From: Sporomusa malonica | Lineage (GTDB): Bacteria; Bacillota; Negativicutes; Sporomusales; Sporomusaceae | Direction: 5' to 3' | Length of the DNA stretch: 64,000 nucleotides | Assembly (NCBI RefSeq): GCF_900176355.1 | Contig: NZ_FWXI01000017.1 | Location: forward strand, 1 to 64,000 | Shown: positions 1 through 8,948 of the stretch, piece after piece | Numbering within the stretch: position 1 is the first letter of the stretch | How the letters are laid out: each line of letters starts with the position of its first letter | Translations under genes and position numbers: made by a program | The notes under the pieces: model-generated | Told to the model about the DNA's origin: nothing | The model's input: the letters and a program-made list of their open reading frames with translations, nothing else | The model's database searches: none

Positions 1-192
<192 letters not shown>

Positions 193-206
193 AGTTATAT
201 TTATTG

Positions 207-223
207 GAGCCATTTAATGGCTC
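207..223 (-). other. perfect inverted repeat in the rRNA leader
   Basis: GAGCCATT-T-AATGGCTC is a perfect 8-bp inverted repeat just 15 nt upstream of the mature 16S 5' end. It may belong to the 16S processing stem or be a local leader hairpin. The rest of the leader (about 224-365) contains TTCCCTGAAAACTGAACA (about 305-325 in reverse complement), a string of the kind common in Firmicutes rRNA leaders and spacers. No protein-coding sequence is supported here. Confidence 0.5.
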
Positions 224-368
224 AATATAAATCAAAATTTGTTTTTGGTTTGTGTCTTGCGACACGCACGCACATCTGGCATTTTTATGATGCATTACTT
301 TACATTGTTCAGTTTTCAGGGAACGTTTTTGTCGCACTCGCATTGCTGCTGAATTCGACAGCTTTTAT

Positions 369-397
369 ATATTAGCACACCACTTTCACTGTGTCAA
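369..397 (-). promoter_or_regulatory. rRNA promoter, proximal (third of three)
   Basis: On the minus strand: TTGACA (397-392), 17-bp spacer, TAATAT (374-369). The -35 box is perfect and the -10 box has one mismatch. It lies about 175 nt upstream of the 16S 5' end and shares its start ATTGACACAGTG with the next promoter upstream. Confidence 0.88.
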
Positions 398-446
398 TAT
401 ATCTTTTTAGCAATCGTTGTCGTTGCTTGACGCAATCAACTTTTAT

Positions 447-475
447 ATATTAACACGCACATCACACTGTGTCAA
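447..475 (-). promoter_or_regulatory. rRNA promoter, middle (second of three)
   Basis: Minus strand TTGACA (475-470), 17-bp spacer, TAATAT (452-447), again preceded by AT and followed by ATAAAAG. It is spaced 78 bp from the proximal copy, and the two share most of the -35 flank and the -10 flank, suggesting duplication. Confidence 0.88.
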
Positions 476-529
476 TATTCATATTTTGGCAGATTCGTCG
501 CATACTTACTCGATAAAAGCGACTTGTTT

Positions 530-558
530 ATGTTAACATGTACCTTACACTATGTCAA
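530..558 (-). promoter_or_regulatory. rRNA promoter, distal (first of three)
   Basis: Minus strand TTGACA (558-553), 17-bp spacer, TAACAT (535-530). It starts directly after the terminator of the spo0E-like gene, so the rRNA operon is insulated from that gene. Confidence 0.82.
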
Positions 559-570
559 TAATCATACTCT

Positions 571-600
571 AAAAAAAGAAAACATCGTATAAACGATGTT
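571..600 (-). terminator. rho-independent terminator of the spo0E-like gene
   Basis: Stem AACATCG/CGATGTT (600-594 with 587-581) followed on the minus strand by a T-rich run TTCTTTTTTT. The stem begins within the TAA stop codon of the upstream gene. Confidence 0.88.
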
Positions 601-755
601 TAGCAGTAGCATGCAATATATTCTTCAGACAGTATATCGAGTTTCTGACGCATTTCACTGATTGTACCTGAGGTAAAGTTTAGTTCGTTTAGATCGTCAC
701 TATGAAGCAGAGATGAAAGTTTATCTATCTGCTCTAACAATTGAAGCTTTCTCAT
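600..755 (-). CDS. Spo0E-family aspartyl-phosphate phosphatase
   Basis: 51 aa. The C-terminal half carries a pattern like the Spo0E family signature (S-x4-LD-x-L), here SEMRQKLDILSEEYI, after a first helix LEQIDKLSSLL; the family is two helices of 45-60 aa. Known members remove phosphate from Spo0A~P and so delay sporulation. That role is inferred from the family. The ATG at 755 is preceded by AAGGAG about 15 nt away, a slightly long spacing; an in-frame upstream start at 806 has no ribosome site. It is a single-gene unit with its own promoter (797-825) and terminator, placed just before the rRNA promoters. Its presence argues for a spore former. Confidence 0.75.
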   Translation of the reverse strand: MRKLQLLEQIDKLSSLLHSDDLNELNFTSGTISEMRQKLDILSEEYIACYC

Positions 756-796
756 TATTAATACTACACTCTCCTTAATTGTCAAACTGCAGTATA

Positions 797-825
797 ATAT
801 TAACAACTCTAGCTATCTTTGTAAA
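797..825 (-). promoter_or_regulatory. promoter of the spo0E-like gene
   Basis: Minus strand TTTACA (825-820), 17-bp spacer, TAATAT (802-797), about 45 nt before the start codon. Confidence 0.65.
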
Positions 826-897
826 TAACTTTATTTAAACACAGAACAGTAAGTTTTTTCTAATAACTCAGACAAAATGCATTTCTCTTTAATTTAC

Positions 898-924
898 CAA
901 AACCACAGTTGCAAAAGACTGTGA
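898..924 (-). terminator. terminator after the TIGR01212 radical SAM gene
   Basis: Stem CACAGT/ACTGTG (923-918 with 909-904) followed on the minus strand by GTTTTGG. The T run is short, so strength is uncertain. Confidence 0.55.
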
Positions 925-934
925 TTTTGCTTAT

Positions 935-1891
935 CTATAAAAATTTTCTCACAGCCGGGCCATTTAGATATTTACATTTTTTCCCTTGATAGGTATCTCT
1001 CGCTAGTAATTGCTCCTCAATCGCCTCGCGTATCTTCCACCAGCCAGTCTGCCAATTGGTAAACAGCGTATTCGTCTCAGGTGCACGGCCAATTAAACGC
1101 TGGATGACAATATCAGAATGAAGGTATTCCAGAAAGGTAACTACTCTCTCAACATATTCCTCTTTACTAATCAGCGTAATTTCACCTTTCTGATACCACT
1201 CAGCCATTACAGTATTTTTAACAACATACAAGGCATGCAGTTTGACTTGGTCAACCCCCATTACTGAGAGTATTTTGGCACTTTCTATCGAGTCATCCAT
1301 ATCATCCCAAGGGAGGTTTAAAATAAGATGAGCACACACATCCATTGACCAGTGTTTAATCCGCTGCGTAGCATCAATAAACTCAGCAAGCGTATGTCCG
1401 CGGTTAATCTTTGCCAAAGTATGATAATTAACTGTCTGCAAACCTAGTTCAATACTAATATCAATGCCATACTCTTCTCGCACATCAGCCAACATCTCCA
1501 GATAGGTATCATTAATACAATCTGGTCTAGTAGCCAGCGCAATGGCTACTATATCTTCCTGGCAGGCTTCAATAACATGGCGTTTTAGCTGCTCTACAGG
1601 CAGATAGGTATTGCTGAAATTTTGAAAATAGGGAATGAATTTTTTAGCTTTATATTTAGGCGCAATATGAGCCTTATTGGCTGCCAACTGGTCGCTGACT
1701 GTCAGCGAAGCAGGAAGATTTTCATAGCCTGCACCAATCTCCCCACAAAATACACAGCCATCCTGTCCACATTCACCGTCACGATTGGGGCAGGTCACCG
1801 GCAGGCTAACAGGCAGTTTATACACCTTTTCACCATACCGTTGGCGGAGATATTCAGAATATGGGTTATATCTAAGACCAGAAGTCATCAT
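935..1891 (-). CDS. TIGR01212-type radical SAM protein (YtqA-like)
   Basis: 318 aa. Near the N terminus is TCPNRDG-ECGQDGCVFC (Cys34, 41, 46, 49), the atypical cysteine arrangement of the TIGR01212/YtqA branch of Elp3-like radical SAM proteins, followed by a full radical SAM barrel. The family is widespread in Firmicutes; a tRNA-related role has been proposed for relatives, but no substrate can be read from the sequence. The ATG at 1891 has AGGTG 7 nt upstream and overlaps the end of the upstream gene by 20 nt, so the two radical SAM genes are probably translated from one message. Confidence 0.88.
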   Translation of the reverse strand: MMTSGLRYNPYSEYLRQRYGEKVYKLPVSLPVTCPNRDGECGQDGCVFCGEIGAGYENLPASLTVSDQLAANKAHIAPKYKAKKFIPYFQNFSNTYLPVEQLKRHVIEACQEDIVAIALATRPDCINDTYLEMLADVREEYGIDISIELGLQTVNYHTLAKINRGHTLAEFIDATQRIKHWSMDVCAHLILNLPWDDMDDSIESAKILSVMGVDQVKLHALYVVKNTVMAEWYQKGEITLISKEEYVERVVTFLEYLHSDIVIQRLIGRAPETNTLFTNWQTGWWKIREAIEEQLLARDTYQGKKCKYLNGPAVRKFL

Positions 1892-3635
1892 GATTAATCA
1901 CCTGATAAGATATTCTCGAGTTTTGATAAGAAAAAAGCACCGCCACTTCGCGATTGCCCAACTTTTCAGCATCTTGTAGATAGGTGGGTATATCCACCCC
2001 AAACACCTCAATGTGAAAATTCTTCTTGAGGTCCCGCCATGTGGTAAATACAAAGTCAGGCAAATACCGCCGGACACGTTCGTTATCTCGCCAAAATGCA
2101 GTTTTGTATTCTGCCCATTTATCGGTTGATGCCTGATTCATCTGGTTCCATGACAAAAACTCTGGCCGTACCGCCCCATGCTCACTCATAAGCGCATCAA
2201 ATTTTAAAAACTCTCGGTACTCGTACTCTGCATGAGGATAAAAAACAGCGCAAAATTCAGCCATATGTTTATACAATGTCTTTGCACTGTGTGCAACCAG
2301 ATGATAACCATGCTGCTCCCAATAACAGGCAAGTTTATAGTAGAAATTAAACGCCCCGCCACCGACAAGTGCAACAAACCAGGGCAGGCTGTATTTAAAA
2401 CGTCCGCTATTGTATACCTGTTCAAACACTTCTTCTAAAATCTTGAGTCGTCTGATTTGACCATAGTCCAGGTAGTTGCTTGCAAGGACTTCGTATGGCG
2501 CACTATCCATGTAAACATAGCCGTAATCAGCAGTTCTTTGTCTGATGCCTGACCCTTTGAGTAATTTAAGAAAACCAATCTGCAGCATATCTGGCTGAAG
2601 GCCGTAAACATCATCAAATGACTTGGCCAATACAGCTATGTCTTCGTGTGGCAGACCCACTATTAAATCAAGATGCAAGTGGATATTGCCATAATCTCTG
2701 ACCCTGCTTACATTTTCAACAATCTGCGACCAGTTGTTGTGCCGCTTGATTGCAGTAAGCGTTTGTTCGTTGGTTGATTGAATACCAATCTCAAACTGAA
2801 ACCGTCCTGGCGGGACGTGACGTAGAAACTCCAGTACTTCCTCATCCCAAATGTCAGCGGCAATCTCAAAATGGAAATTAGTCCGGCAAGTTTGCGCCGC
2901 GAGAAACTTCAATATTGGAAAGTAGTGCTCCTTGCGGGCATTAAAAGTACGGTCAACGAACTTAACCTGCCGCACATCATGCTCAACAAAAAATTGCAAG
3001 TCGCTAATTACTCGTTCCTGCCCTAAGAACCGCACGCCCGCAGTAGCACTTGATAAGCAATATTGACAAGAAAATGGACACCCGCGTGAGCTCTCATAAT
3101 ACAATATTTTCTCACTAAGCAGCGCCATGTCCTCATGGGCATAAGGAAATGGAATAGTATTAAGGTTGGCAACCACCTGAGGCTGACTAGCAGCAATTCC
3201 TCCGTCGCTGCGATAGGCCACGCCTGGAATACTTGCTGCAGTCTGCCCTTTACCCAGCGCTGCCAACAATATCTCTAACGTCTGCTCGCCTTCACCTAGC
3301 ACTATATAATCAACTGCTGCATGAGCAGCTAATATGTCCTCAGGCTGATAAGAGACTTCTGGCCCCCCCAGTACAACAACTGCTGCTGGTTGTACCTTTT
3401 TAATTAGCCCAGCCAGCTCCAGACTGGCTTCAATATTCCAAATATAACAGGCCAGACCGATTACATCAGCCTGACAAGCATAAATATCACTCAAGATCTC
3501 AAGCAAACCATTATTAACGGTATATTCACGCACAGTTACATTTCGCCCAGACACCTGACAATAGGACGCTAAATATCTCAGCGCCAAAGATGAATGTATA
3601 TATTTTGCATTTAACGTTGATAGCAATACGTTCAC
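1872..3635 (-). CDS. B12-binding radical SAM protein with C-terminal DUF4080-type region
   Basis: 587 aa from the GTG at 3635. The N terminus (about 1-130) is a cobalamin-binding-like Rossmann region (STLNAKYIHSSLALRYL, then VVLGGPEVSY). The radical SAM motif CPFSCQYC follows at about residues 186-193, and the barrel runs to about 400 (GIQSTNEQTL, HLDLIVGLPHED). The C-terminal ~150 residues resemble DUF4080. The substrate is not known. I chose the GTG because GGGAG lies 7 nt before it and the protein then begins MNVLLSTLNAKYIHSS, the usual start of this family; an in-frame TTG at 3668 has no better site. It is co-transcribed with the next radical SAM gene (20-nt overlap). Confidence 0.88.
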   Translation of the reverse strand: MNVLLSTLNAKYIHSSLALRYLASYCQVSGRNVTVREYTVNNGLLEILSDIYACQADVIGLACYIWNIEASLELAGLIKKVQPAAVVVLGGPEVSYQPEDILAAHAAVDYIVLGEGEQTLEILLAALGKGQTAASIPGVAYRSDGGIAASQPQVVANLNTIPFPYAHEDMALLSEKILYYESSRGCPFSCQYCLSSATAGVRFLGQERVISDLQFFVEHDVRQVKFVDRTFNARKEHYFPILKFLAAQTCRTNFHFEIAADIWDEEVLEFLRHVPPGRFQFEIGIQSTNEQTLTAIKRHNNWSQIVENVSRVRDYGNIHLHLDLIVGLPHEDIAVLAKSFDDVYGLQPDMLQIGFLKLLKGSGIRQRTADYGYVYMDSAPYEVLASNYLDYGQIRRLKILEEVFEQVYNSGRFKYSLPWFVALVGGGAFNFYYKLACYWEQHGYHLVAHSAKTLYKHMAEFCAVFYPHAEYEYREFLKFDALMSEHGAVRPEFLSWNQMNQASTDKWAEYKTAFWRDNERVRRYLPDFVFTTWRDLKKNFHIEVFGVDIPTYLQDAEKLGNREVAVLFSYQNSRISYQVINHDDFWS

Positions 3636-3788
3636 AATCAGTCTCCCAGTACCATAATCTCCCTGCAAGTATAGTTGTTTCGGTCCACCTTGTCAAATAT
3701 CCTGCCACCACTTGTACGTCGCGGCATTCACCACCCAAAGCGGCTCCGCATAAGATAGAACAAGGTAACCATGAGGAAGGTGATTAGC

Positions 3789-4571
3789 ATGCGGATAATG
3801 ATCGATGGTCGCTACCTACCAGGCAGCGCTCGAGTCAACCGTGATTTATTAATAACTCTCCGCAATATGGCACAAGTTCTCAACTGGGGAATCCGTTATG
3901 ACGCGCAAAAGGAATTAGTTCTTATCAACTCCAAGAACTCCTCCATGCCGCCGTTACCAACCGAGTATCTTACAGATGAAAGAAACGAAGATGAGAATGC
4001 CCGCCTTGCCGGTAAAGTTGTCTGTGTGGATCCTGGGCATGGCGGCAGTGATCCTGGTGCCCTCGGCCCCACTGGAACAATGGAAAAAGACAATACGTTA
4101 GCCATTGCTTTGCTGCTCAAAGAAAAACTTGAAAAAAACGGAGCCACAGTGGTTATGACCAGAGATTCAGATACCAATGTAGCTTTTGCCGAAGCAACAG
4201 CCAACGAAGAGCTGAGCGCCCGGGTAGAGGCTGCCAACCAGGCTGAAGCTGATTTATTTATCAGTATCCATAATGATGCTTTTACCAGCAATACGGCGGC
4301 TGGTACTACGACTTTTCACTATGGCAACAAGGAGTCGGTAAAACTCGCCAATCTGGTGCAGCGCAACCTGGCTGACAAATTAGGTACAAAAAATCGTGGC
4401 GCACGCTTTGCCAGCTTTTACGTGCTGCGCTACACCAACATGCCATCAATACTTATTGAAACAGCTTTTATCTCCAATCCTGTTGAAGAGATGCTCTTAT
4501 CTAGTGTGGATGGCCGGGATAATGCTGCCGAGAGTATTTGTGACGGTATCTTAAAATACTTCAAAGTATAG
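3789..4571 (+). CDS. N-acetylmuramoyl-L-alanine amidase (Amidase_3) without signal peptide
   Basis: 260 aa. The catalytic domain (about 76-255) has the zinc and catalytic residues of the Amidase_3 family: VDPGHGGSDPG (His84), Glu99 in TMEKDN, His161 in ISIHNDA and Glu224 in ILIETAF. It cuts the amide bond between MurNAc and the stem peptide. The first ~50 residues (IDGRYLPGSA..LRNMAQVLNW..ELVLINSK) look like half of a copper-amine-oxidase-N type wall module. No signal peptide or membrane segment is visible, which is unusual for a wall enzyme but is seen in mother-cell lysis amidases such as CwlC. The ATG at 3789 has GGAAGGTG 6 nt upstream; an in-frame ATG at 3771 would not create a signal peptide either. 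Confidence 0.88.
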   Translation: MRIMIDGRYLPGSARVNRDLLITLRNMAQVLNWGIRYDAQKELVLINSKNSSMPPLPTEYLTDERNEDENARLAGKVVCVDPGHGGSDPGALGPTGTMEKDNTLAIALLLKEKLEKNGATVVMTRDSDTNVAFAEATANEELSARVEAANQAEADLFISIHNDAFTSNTAAGTTTFHYGNKESVKLANLVQRNLADKLGTKNRGARFASFYVLRYTNMPSILIETAFISNPVEEMLLSSVDGRDNAAESICDGILKYFKV

Positions 4572-4672
4572 AAAATATTTCCCTTTGGGCATGCTATACC
4601 AGGAAATACTACCATACTACGCTAATATATATTATAAGTTATCGAATAAGTTTCTGAAAAGGAAGTGTTGTT

Positions 4673-6484
4673 ATGTCGCAACCGACTACAGGACTGCCAT
4701 CCCGCGATGAAATACAGGCTGACCACAAATGGCGGATTGAAGATATCTATAGCAGTGAAGAATTATGGCAAGCCGACTTTGATAAAGTTAAAAATACCCT
4801 GCCAAAAATAGCCGATTATAAGGAAACCTTATCCCACTCAGCCGAAAAACTGACAACCTGCCTAAAGCTGCGGGATGAAATAAATATTCTCGCTGGTAAG
4901 CTATTTGCTTATGCCCGCTTGCAGCGGGATGAAAACACAGCAAATGCTAAATATCAGGCACTTGTTGGCAAAACTGAAGGCCTGCTTTCCGAAGCAAGCG
5001 CAGCCACTTCGTTTATTGAACCGGAGATCTTAGCCATGCCAGACGAGGTACTATCCTCTTTCCGTCGTGAACAATCACTGGCTGAATACAGTTTTTATTT
5101 TGACAATCTGACTCGCCAAAAGCAGCATGTTTTGTCACCTGCTGAAGAAGAAATCCTCTCCCGGTCAGCCGAAGCAACACAGGCTGCGGAAAATATCTTT
5201 AATATGCTGGCTCATGCCGATATGACGTTTCCCGACATCACGGGTGAGGATGGCAAAACCATCGCTTTGAGTGAAGGCCGCTATCGTTCACTGATCATGT
5301 CAACTGACCGTCGTGTGCGCAAAGACGCTTTTACCGGCTTATTCGGCTCTTACAATACATTCCGCAATACCTTTGCTGCCACACTGGCAGGCAATGTTAA
5401 GAAAAATATCTTTTACGCGCGCACCCGCAAGTACGACTCTACCCTAAAATCAGCTTTGTCTGATGGCAATATCCCGCTAAGCGTCTACGACAACCTACTT
5501 GCCACTATCAATAACAATTTGGGACCACTACACCGTTACATTGCCCTTAAGAAAAAGGCCTTAAACCTTGACAGTGTCCACATGTATGATCTATACACCC
5601 CCTTGGCACAGGAGATAAAATTCAACATAACCTACCCTGAGGGGCTAAAATTAGTACGTGACGGCCTAGCTCCACTCGGCCCTGAGTATACTAATATTTT
5701 AAACAAGGGCCTAACTTCCGGCTGGATCGATGTCTATGAAAACAAAGGTAAGCAAACAGGTGCTTATTGCTGGGGCGTGTATGGCGCCCATCCCTTCGTG
5801 CTCTTAAATTATAATGACCGCCTTGAAGATGTCAGCACGCTAGCTCACGAGATGGGTCATGCCATTCATAGCTATTATAGTCAGGCCACCCAGCCATATG
5901 CCACTTCCCAATATACCATCTTTACCGCCGAAGTGGCTTCAACGACTAACGAAATTCTACTCAATGATTTTCTTTTAAAAACAACAACCGACAAGCAAAA
6001 GAAACTCTATCTAATAAACCAATACCTTGAAATGGTGCGGGCCACTGTCTATCGCCAGACAATGTTTGCCGAGTTTGAGAAGAGCATCTATAGCAAGGCA
6101 GAGGACGGAGAGACACTCACAGCTGATTTGCTTGATGAAATGTGGCATGTACTAAACGTCAAATATTATGGCCCTGACATGGTGGTTGACCCTGAAATAG
6201 ACATCGAATGGGCCAGAATCCCACATTTCTATTGGAACTTTTATGTTTATCAGTATGTTACTGGCTATGCGGCAGCCACCACTCTGGCTGAAAAAATGCT
6301 TAACGAGGGCGAAGATGCTCAACAAAAATACGTCGGCTTCTTAAAAAGCGGTGGTTCAGATTATCCGATTAATATACTGAAGCAGGCTGGCGTCGATATG
6401 TCAACACCGCAACCTGTTGAACTTACGCTCAATAGGTTTTCGGCCATGCTGGATGAACTGGAAAAATTATCAACCTTCTCTTGA
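4673..6484 (+). CDS. pepF: oligoendopeptidase F (M3 family)
   Basis: 603 aa, the usual length. The M3 zinc motif HEMGH is at about residues 392-396 (LAHEMGHAIHSYYSQ), with the third ligand region in FTAEVASTTNE about 25 residues later. It is a cytosolic metallopeptidase that cuts peptides of roughly 7-17 residues. GGAAGTG lies upstream of the ATG. The stop codon overlaps the -35 box of the promoter for the next gene, so it is likely a single-gene unit. Confidence 0.93.
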   Translation: MSQPTTGLPSRDEIQADHKWRIEDIYSSEELWQADFDKVKNTLPKIADYKETLSHSAEKLTTCLKLRDEINILAGKLFAYARLQRDENTANAKYQALVGKTEGLLSEASAATSFIEPEILAMPDEVLSSFRREQSLAEYSFYFDNLTRQKQHVLSPAEEEILSRSAEATQAAENIFNMLAHADMTFPDITGEDGKTIALSEGRYRSLIMSTDRRVRKDAFTGLFGSYNTFRNTFAATLAGNVKKNIFYARTRKYDSTLKSALSDGNIPLSVYDNLLATINNNLGPLHRYIALKKKALNLDSVHMYDLYTPLAQEIKFNITYPEGLKLVRDGLAPLGPEYTNILNKGLTSGWIDVYENKGKQTGAYCWGVYGAHPFVLLNYNDRLEDVSTLAHEMGHAIHSYYSQATQPYATSQYTIFTAEVASTTNEILLNDFLLKTTTDKQKKLYLINQYLEMVRATVYRQTMFAEFEKSIYSKAEDGETLTADLLDEMWHVLNVKYYGPDMVVDPEIDIEWARIPHFYWNFYVYQYVTGYAAATTLAEKMLNEGEDAQQKYVGFLKSGGSDYPINILKQAGVDMSTPQPVELTLNRFSAMLDELEKLSTFS

Positions 6485-6509
6485 CAATTTTTGGACTTCG
6501 CGTTATATT
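6481..6509 (+). promoter_or_regulatory. sigma-A type promoter for the zinc-ribbon gene
   Basis: TTGACA (6481-6486), 17-bp spacer, TATATT (6504-6509). The -35 box includes the TGA stop of pepF. Confidence 0.8.
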
Positions 6510-6616
6510 GATTATATGACAAAACATAATTGCTCTCGATGGCTCGCTACTTCGTGTCTTGACCAACCGACCAGCAATTGTTTGAGTCAAACACATATTA
6601 CGGAGGTTGGTTAAAC

Positions 6617-6916
6617 ATGGATTATCAAGACAAGGATCTTGCCTGTAAGGAATGTGGCGCAGCTTTTGCTTTCACAGCATCAGAGCAAGCTTTTTATGCT
6701 GAGAAAGGCTTCCAAAATGATCCTTCCCGTTGCCCGGATTGCCGTGCAGCTAGAAAACGTCAAAACGGTGGTCGTATGGGCGGCGGCAACACTCGTCCCC
6801 AACGCGAAATGTTCGACGCTACTTGCAGCGCTTGTGGCATTCAAACCCAGGTTCCTTTCCGCCCTACTGCCGGAAAACCTGTATACTGCCGCGATTGCTT
6901 CCAATCCAACAGATAA
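6617..6916 (+). CDS. small zinc-ribbon protein (zf-trcl / CxxC-20-CxxC type)
   Basis: 99 aa with four CxxC pairs: CKEC (10-13), CPDC (38-41), CSAC (about 69-72) and CRDC (about 90-93), separated by a basic Gly/Arg linker (RKRQNGGRMGGG). The first two pairs form a zf-trcl-like zinc ribbon and the last two a CxxC-x17-CxxC ribbon. The family is common in Firmicutes and its function is unknown; the basic linker would suit nucleic-acid binding. GGAGG lies 9 nt before the ATG. It has its own promoter and terminator. Confidence 0.85.
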   Translation: MDYQDKDLACKECGAAFAFTASEQAFYAEKGFQNDPSRCPDCRAARKRQNGGRMGGGNTRPQREMFDATCSACGIQTQVPFRPTAGKPVYCRDCFQSNR

Positions 6917-6932
6917 TTACTAATCGTCAATC

Positions 6933-6962
6933 ACAGGTCGGATAACATCCGGCCTGTTTTTT
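6933..6962 (+). terminator. rho-independent terminator of the zinc-ribbon gene
   Basis: Stem ACAGGTCGGAT / ATCCGGCCTGT (one U-G pair) with loop AAC, followed by TTTTTATT. Confidence 0.9.
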
Positions 6963-7079
6963 ATTGCCCGAATACATGCAAATCGCATATCTACGCATTT
7001 CTATGTATTCTCGGTTCTTTCGAATAGATTTAGCATGCATGCGAAAACTAATAGCAAATACGCCTTCATGAGGGACGTT

Positions 7080-8066
7080 ATGCCGACATTCAAACCAATG
7101 CTGGCTAAACCTGGCCAGTTGCCTAACGAACAAGATAGCTATAGCTTCGAAATCAAATGGGATGGCATCAGAGCCATATTTTATCTGGAAAAGAATAAGT
7201 CCCGCCTTATGAGCCGCAACCTTAAAGACATTACTCATCAATATCCCGAACTTGCAGCCTTAGCTGAGTCAATCGGCAGCAATCATACCGAACTGATTTT
7301 AGATGGCGAAATTGTTGCATTTGACCCGGCTGGACTCCCCTCTTTCTCCCGGTTACAGCACCGTATGGGCTTGAAAGACGAGAAAATCATCGCCGAAATG
7401 ATGCAGCAGGTTCCTGCTCATTACGTTATCTTTGACATTTTATCCTTAGATTGCAGTCTGCTTTTAGACAAGCCCTACACTGAGCGGCGGGCCATACTAG
7501 AAAGCCTTGCTCTTGACGGTACTTACTGGCAAACACCTGGCTATAAGACAAGTGATGGCCAAACCATTTTAACGGCCAGCCGTAAGTTGGGCCTGGAAGG
7601 CATTATTGCCAAACGCCTGGACAGCTTCTATCAAGCGGGTAAGCGCACCGGAGCTTGGCTCAAAATCAAAAATCAACGCCGCCAAGAACTAGTCATCGGC
7701 GGCTGGGTGCCAGGCCAGGGTGCCCGCCAAGGACAAATCGGTGCACTTCTTATTGGCTGTTATAATCTTACCCCTGAGGCAGCACAAGCCGGAGATGTTC
7801 CTCAACATCTCATATATGCAGGTAAAGTCGGCACCGGCTTTACTCAGGTTAGCTTGGCAGAACTAGCCAAAGTGCTGACACCGCTAAGCATTGAAGCCAG
7901 TCCGTTTTCTCAAGCTCCACCTGTAAAAGGCGCACAGTTTGTTGATCCGGTATTGGTCGGGGAGTTTGAGTTTACTGAATGGACACCCAACCATACCCTC
8001 AGGCATCCATCCTTTAAGGGCCTACGAAATGACAAAGACCCGCGTCAGGTAATACGCGAAGACTAA
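7080..8066 (+). CDS. ligD: ATP-dependent DNA ligase, LigD ligase module
   Basis: 328 aa. The nucleotidyltransferase motif EIKWDGIRA (adenylated Lys about 26) is followed by ELILDGEIVAFD (motif III), EGIIAKRLDSFYQ (motif IV) and WLKIKNQRRQE (motif V). An OB-fold domain with the C-terminal FTEWTPNHTLRHPSFKGLR, typical of LigD, follows. It seals double-strand breaks brought together by Ku. There is no polymerase or phosphoesterase domain; the polymerase is a separate gene two positions downstream. The ATG at 7080 has GAGG 6 nt upstream; the ATG at 7035 has no site. Confidence 0.93.
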   Translation: MPTFKPMLAKPGQLPNEQDSYSFEIKWDGIRAIFYLEKNKSRLMSRNLKDITHQYPELAALAESIGSNHTELILDGEIVAFDPAGLPSFSRLQHRMGLKDEKIIAEMMQQVPAHYVIFDILSLDCSLLLDKPYTERRAILESLALDGTYWQTPGYKTSDGQTILTASRKLGLEGIIAKRLDSFYQAGKRTGAWLKIKNQRRQELVIGGWVPGQGARQGQIGALLIGCYNLTPEAAQAGDVPQHLIYAGKVGTGFTQVSLAELAKVLTPLSIEASPFSQAPPVKGAQFVDPVLVGEFEFTEWTPNHTLRHPSFKGLRNDKDPRQVIRED

Positions 8067-8084
8067 CCACGGGAGGTAACGCCT

Positions 8085-8948
8085 ATGCCCCGACCGATGT
8101 GGAGCGGCTCAATCAGCTTTGGCCTTATCAATATCCCGGTCAAGCTGTACAACGCCGTAAAAAAGAAATCTATCCAATTTAATCAACTACGCAAATCTGA
8201 TGGTTGTCGTATTCGTCTAAAAAAAGTTTGCCCCTCTGACGGCGCAGAGGTCCCAACCGACAATATTGTCAAAGGCTATGAAATCTCGCCAGAGCAATAT
8301 GTAGTCGTCACCAGCGATGATCTTGAAGCCATCCAGCCTAAAAACGCCCGTACTATTGCTATTGAAGACTTTGTACAGCTCGACCAGATTGACCCCCTAT
8401 ATTATGACAGCTGCTATTACCTCACCCCCGATAAAGGCGCCGGCAAAGCTTACTCTCTTTTACTGGCTGCTATGCAGAAAACCGGCAAGGTTGCAATCGC
8501 CCGAGTAGTTATGCGTAATAAAGAATACCTTACCGCCATTCGTTCTGCCGGCAAAGCTCTGGCACTATCTACAATGCACTTTGCCGATGAAGTGCTTGCT
8601 GTTGACCAACTAGAAGAACTGCCGTTAGAAGTGCCTGAAGCGGATAAAAGGGAGCTGGCTATGGCTGAGCAACTGATTGAGTCACTGTCTACTGAGTTTG
8701 AACCTGCCAAGTACCACGACCAGTACCATCAACAAGTCCTGGACATGCTTGAGAAGAAGGCCGAAGGCCAAACAGTGATTAGTCAGCCTGAAATTAAAGA
8801 AGGCGGCAAAGTAATTGACCTGATGGCTGCTCTTGAGGCCAGCATCTCGGCCATAAAAGACAAAAACAGCGGTGGAAAAAGAACAAAGCCGAACAAGGCT
8901 GAGAAGCCGGTGGCAGCAGACAGGAGGAAAAAAGCAAGTGCCCAGTGA
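8085..8948 (+). CDS. ku: Ku DNA end-binding protein
   Basis: 287 aa. The start PMWSGSISFGLINIPVKLYNA is diagnostic of bacterial Ku, followed by the ring-forming core (KVCPSDGAEV, YYDSCYYLTPDKGAGKAYSLL, MHFADEV). A lysine-rich C-terminal tail after about residue 255 (GGKRTKPNKAEKP..RRKK) fits the extended DNA/LigD-contact tails of bacterial Ku. Strong GGAGG 7 nt upstream. The gap to the ligase gene is 18 nt, and the polymerase gene starts inside its 3' end. Confidence 0.96.
   Translation: MPRPMWSGSISFGLINIPVKLYNAVKKKSIQFNQLRKSDGCRIRLKKVCPSDGAEVPTDNIVKGYEISPEQYVVVTSDDLEAIQPKNARTIAIEDFVQLDQIDPLYYDSCYYLTPDKGAGKAYSLLLAAMQKTGKVAIARVVMRNKEYLTAIRSAGKALALSTMHFADEVLAVDQLEELPLEVPEADKRELAMAEQLIESLSTEFEPAKYHDQYHQQVLDMLEKKAEGQTVISQPEIKEGGKVIDLMAALEASISAIKDKNSGGKRTKPNKAEKPVAADRRKKASAQ

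Noticed and set aside
3896..4291. 131-codon ORF antisense to the amidase gene
   Set aside because: Serine/alanine-rich shadow of a well-supported gene; no ribosome site.
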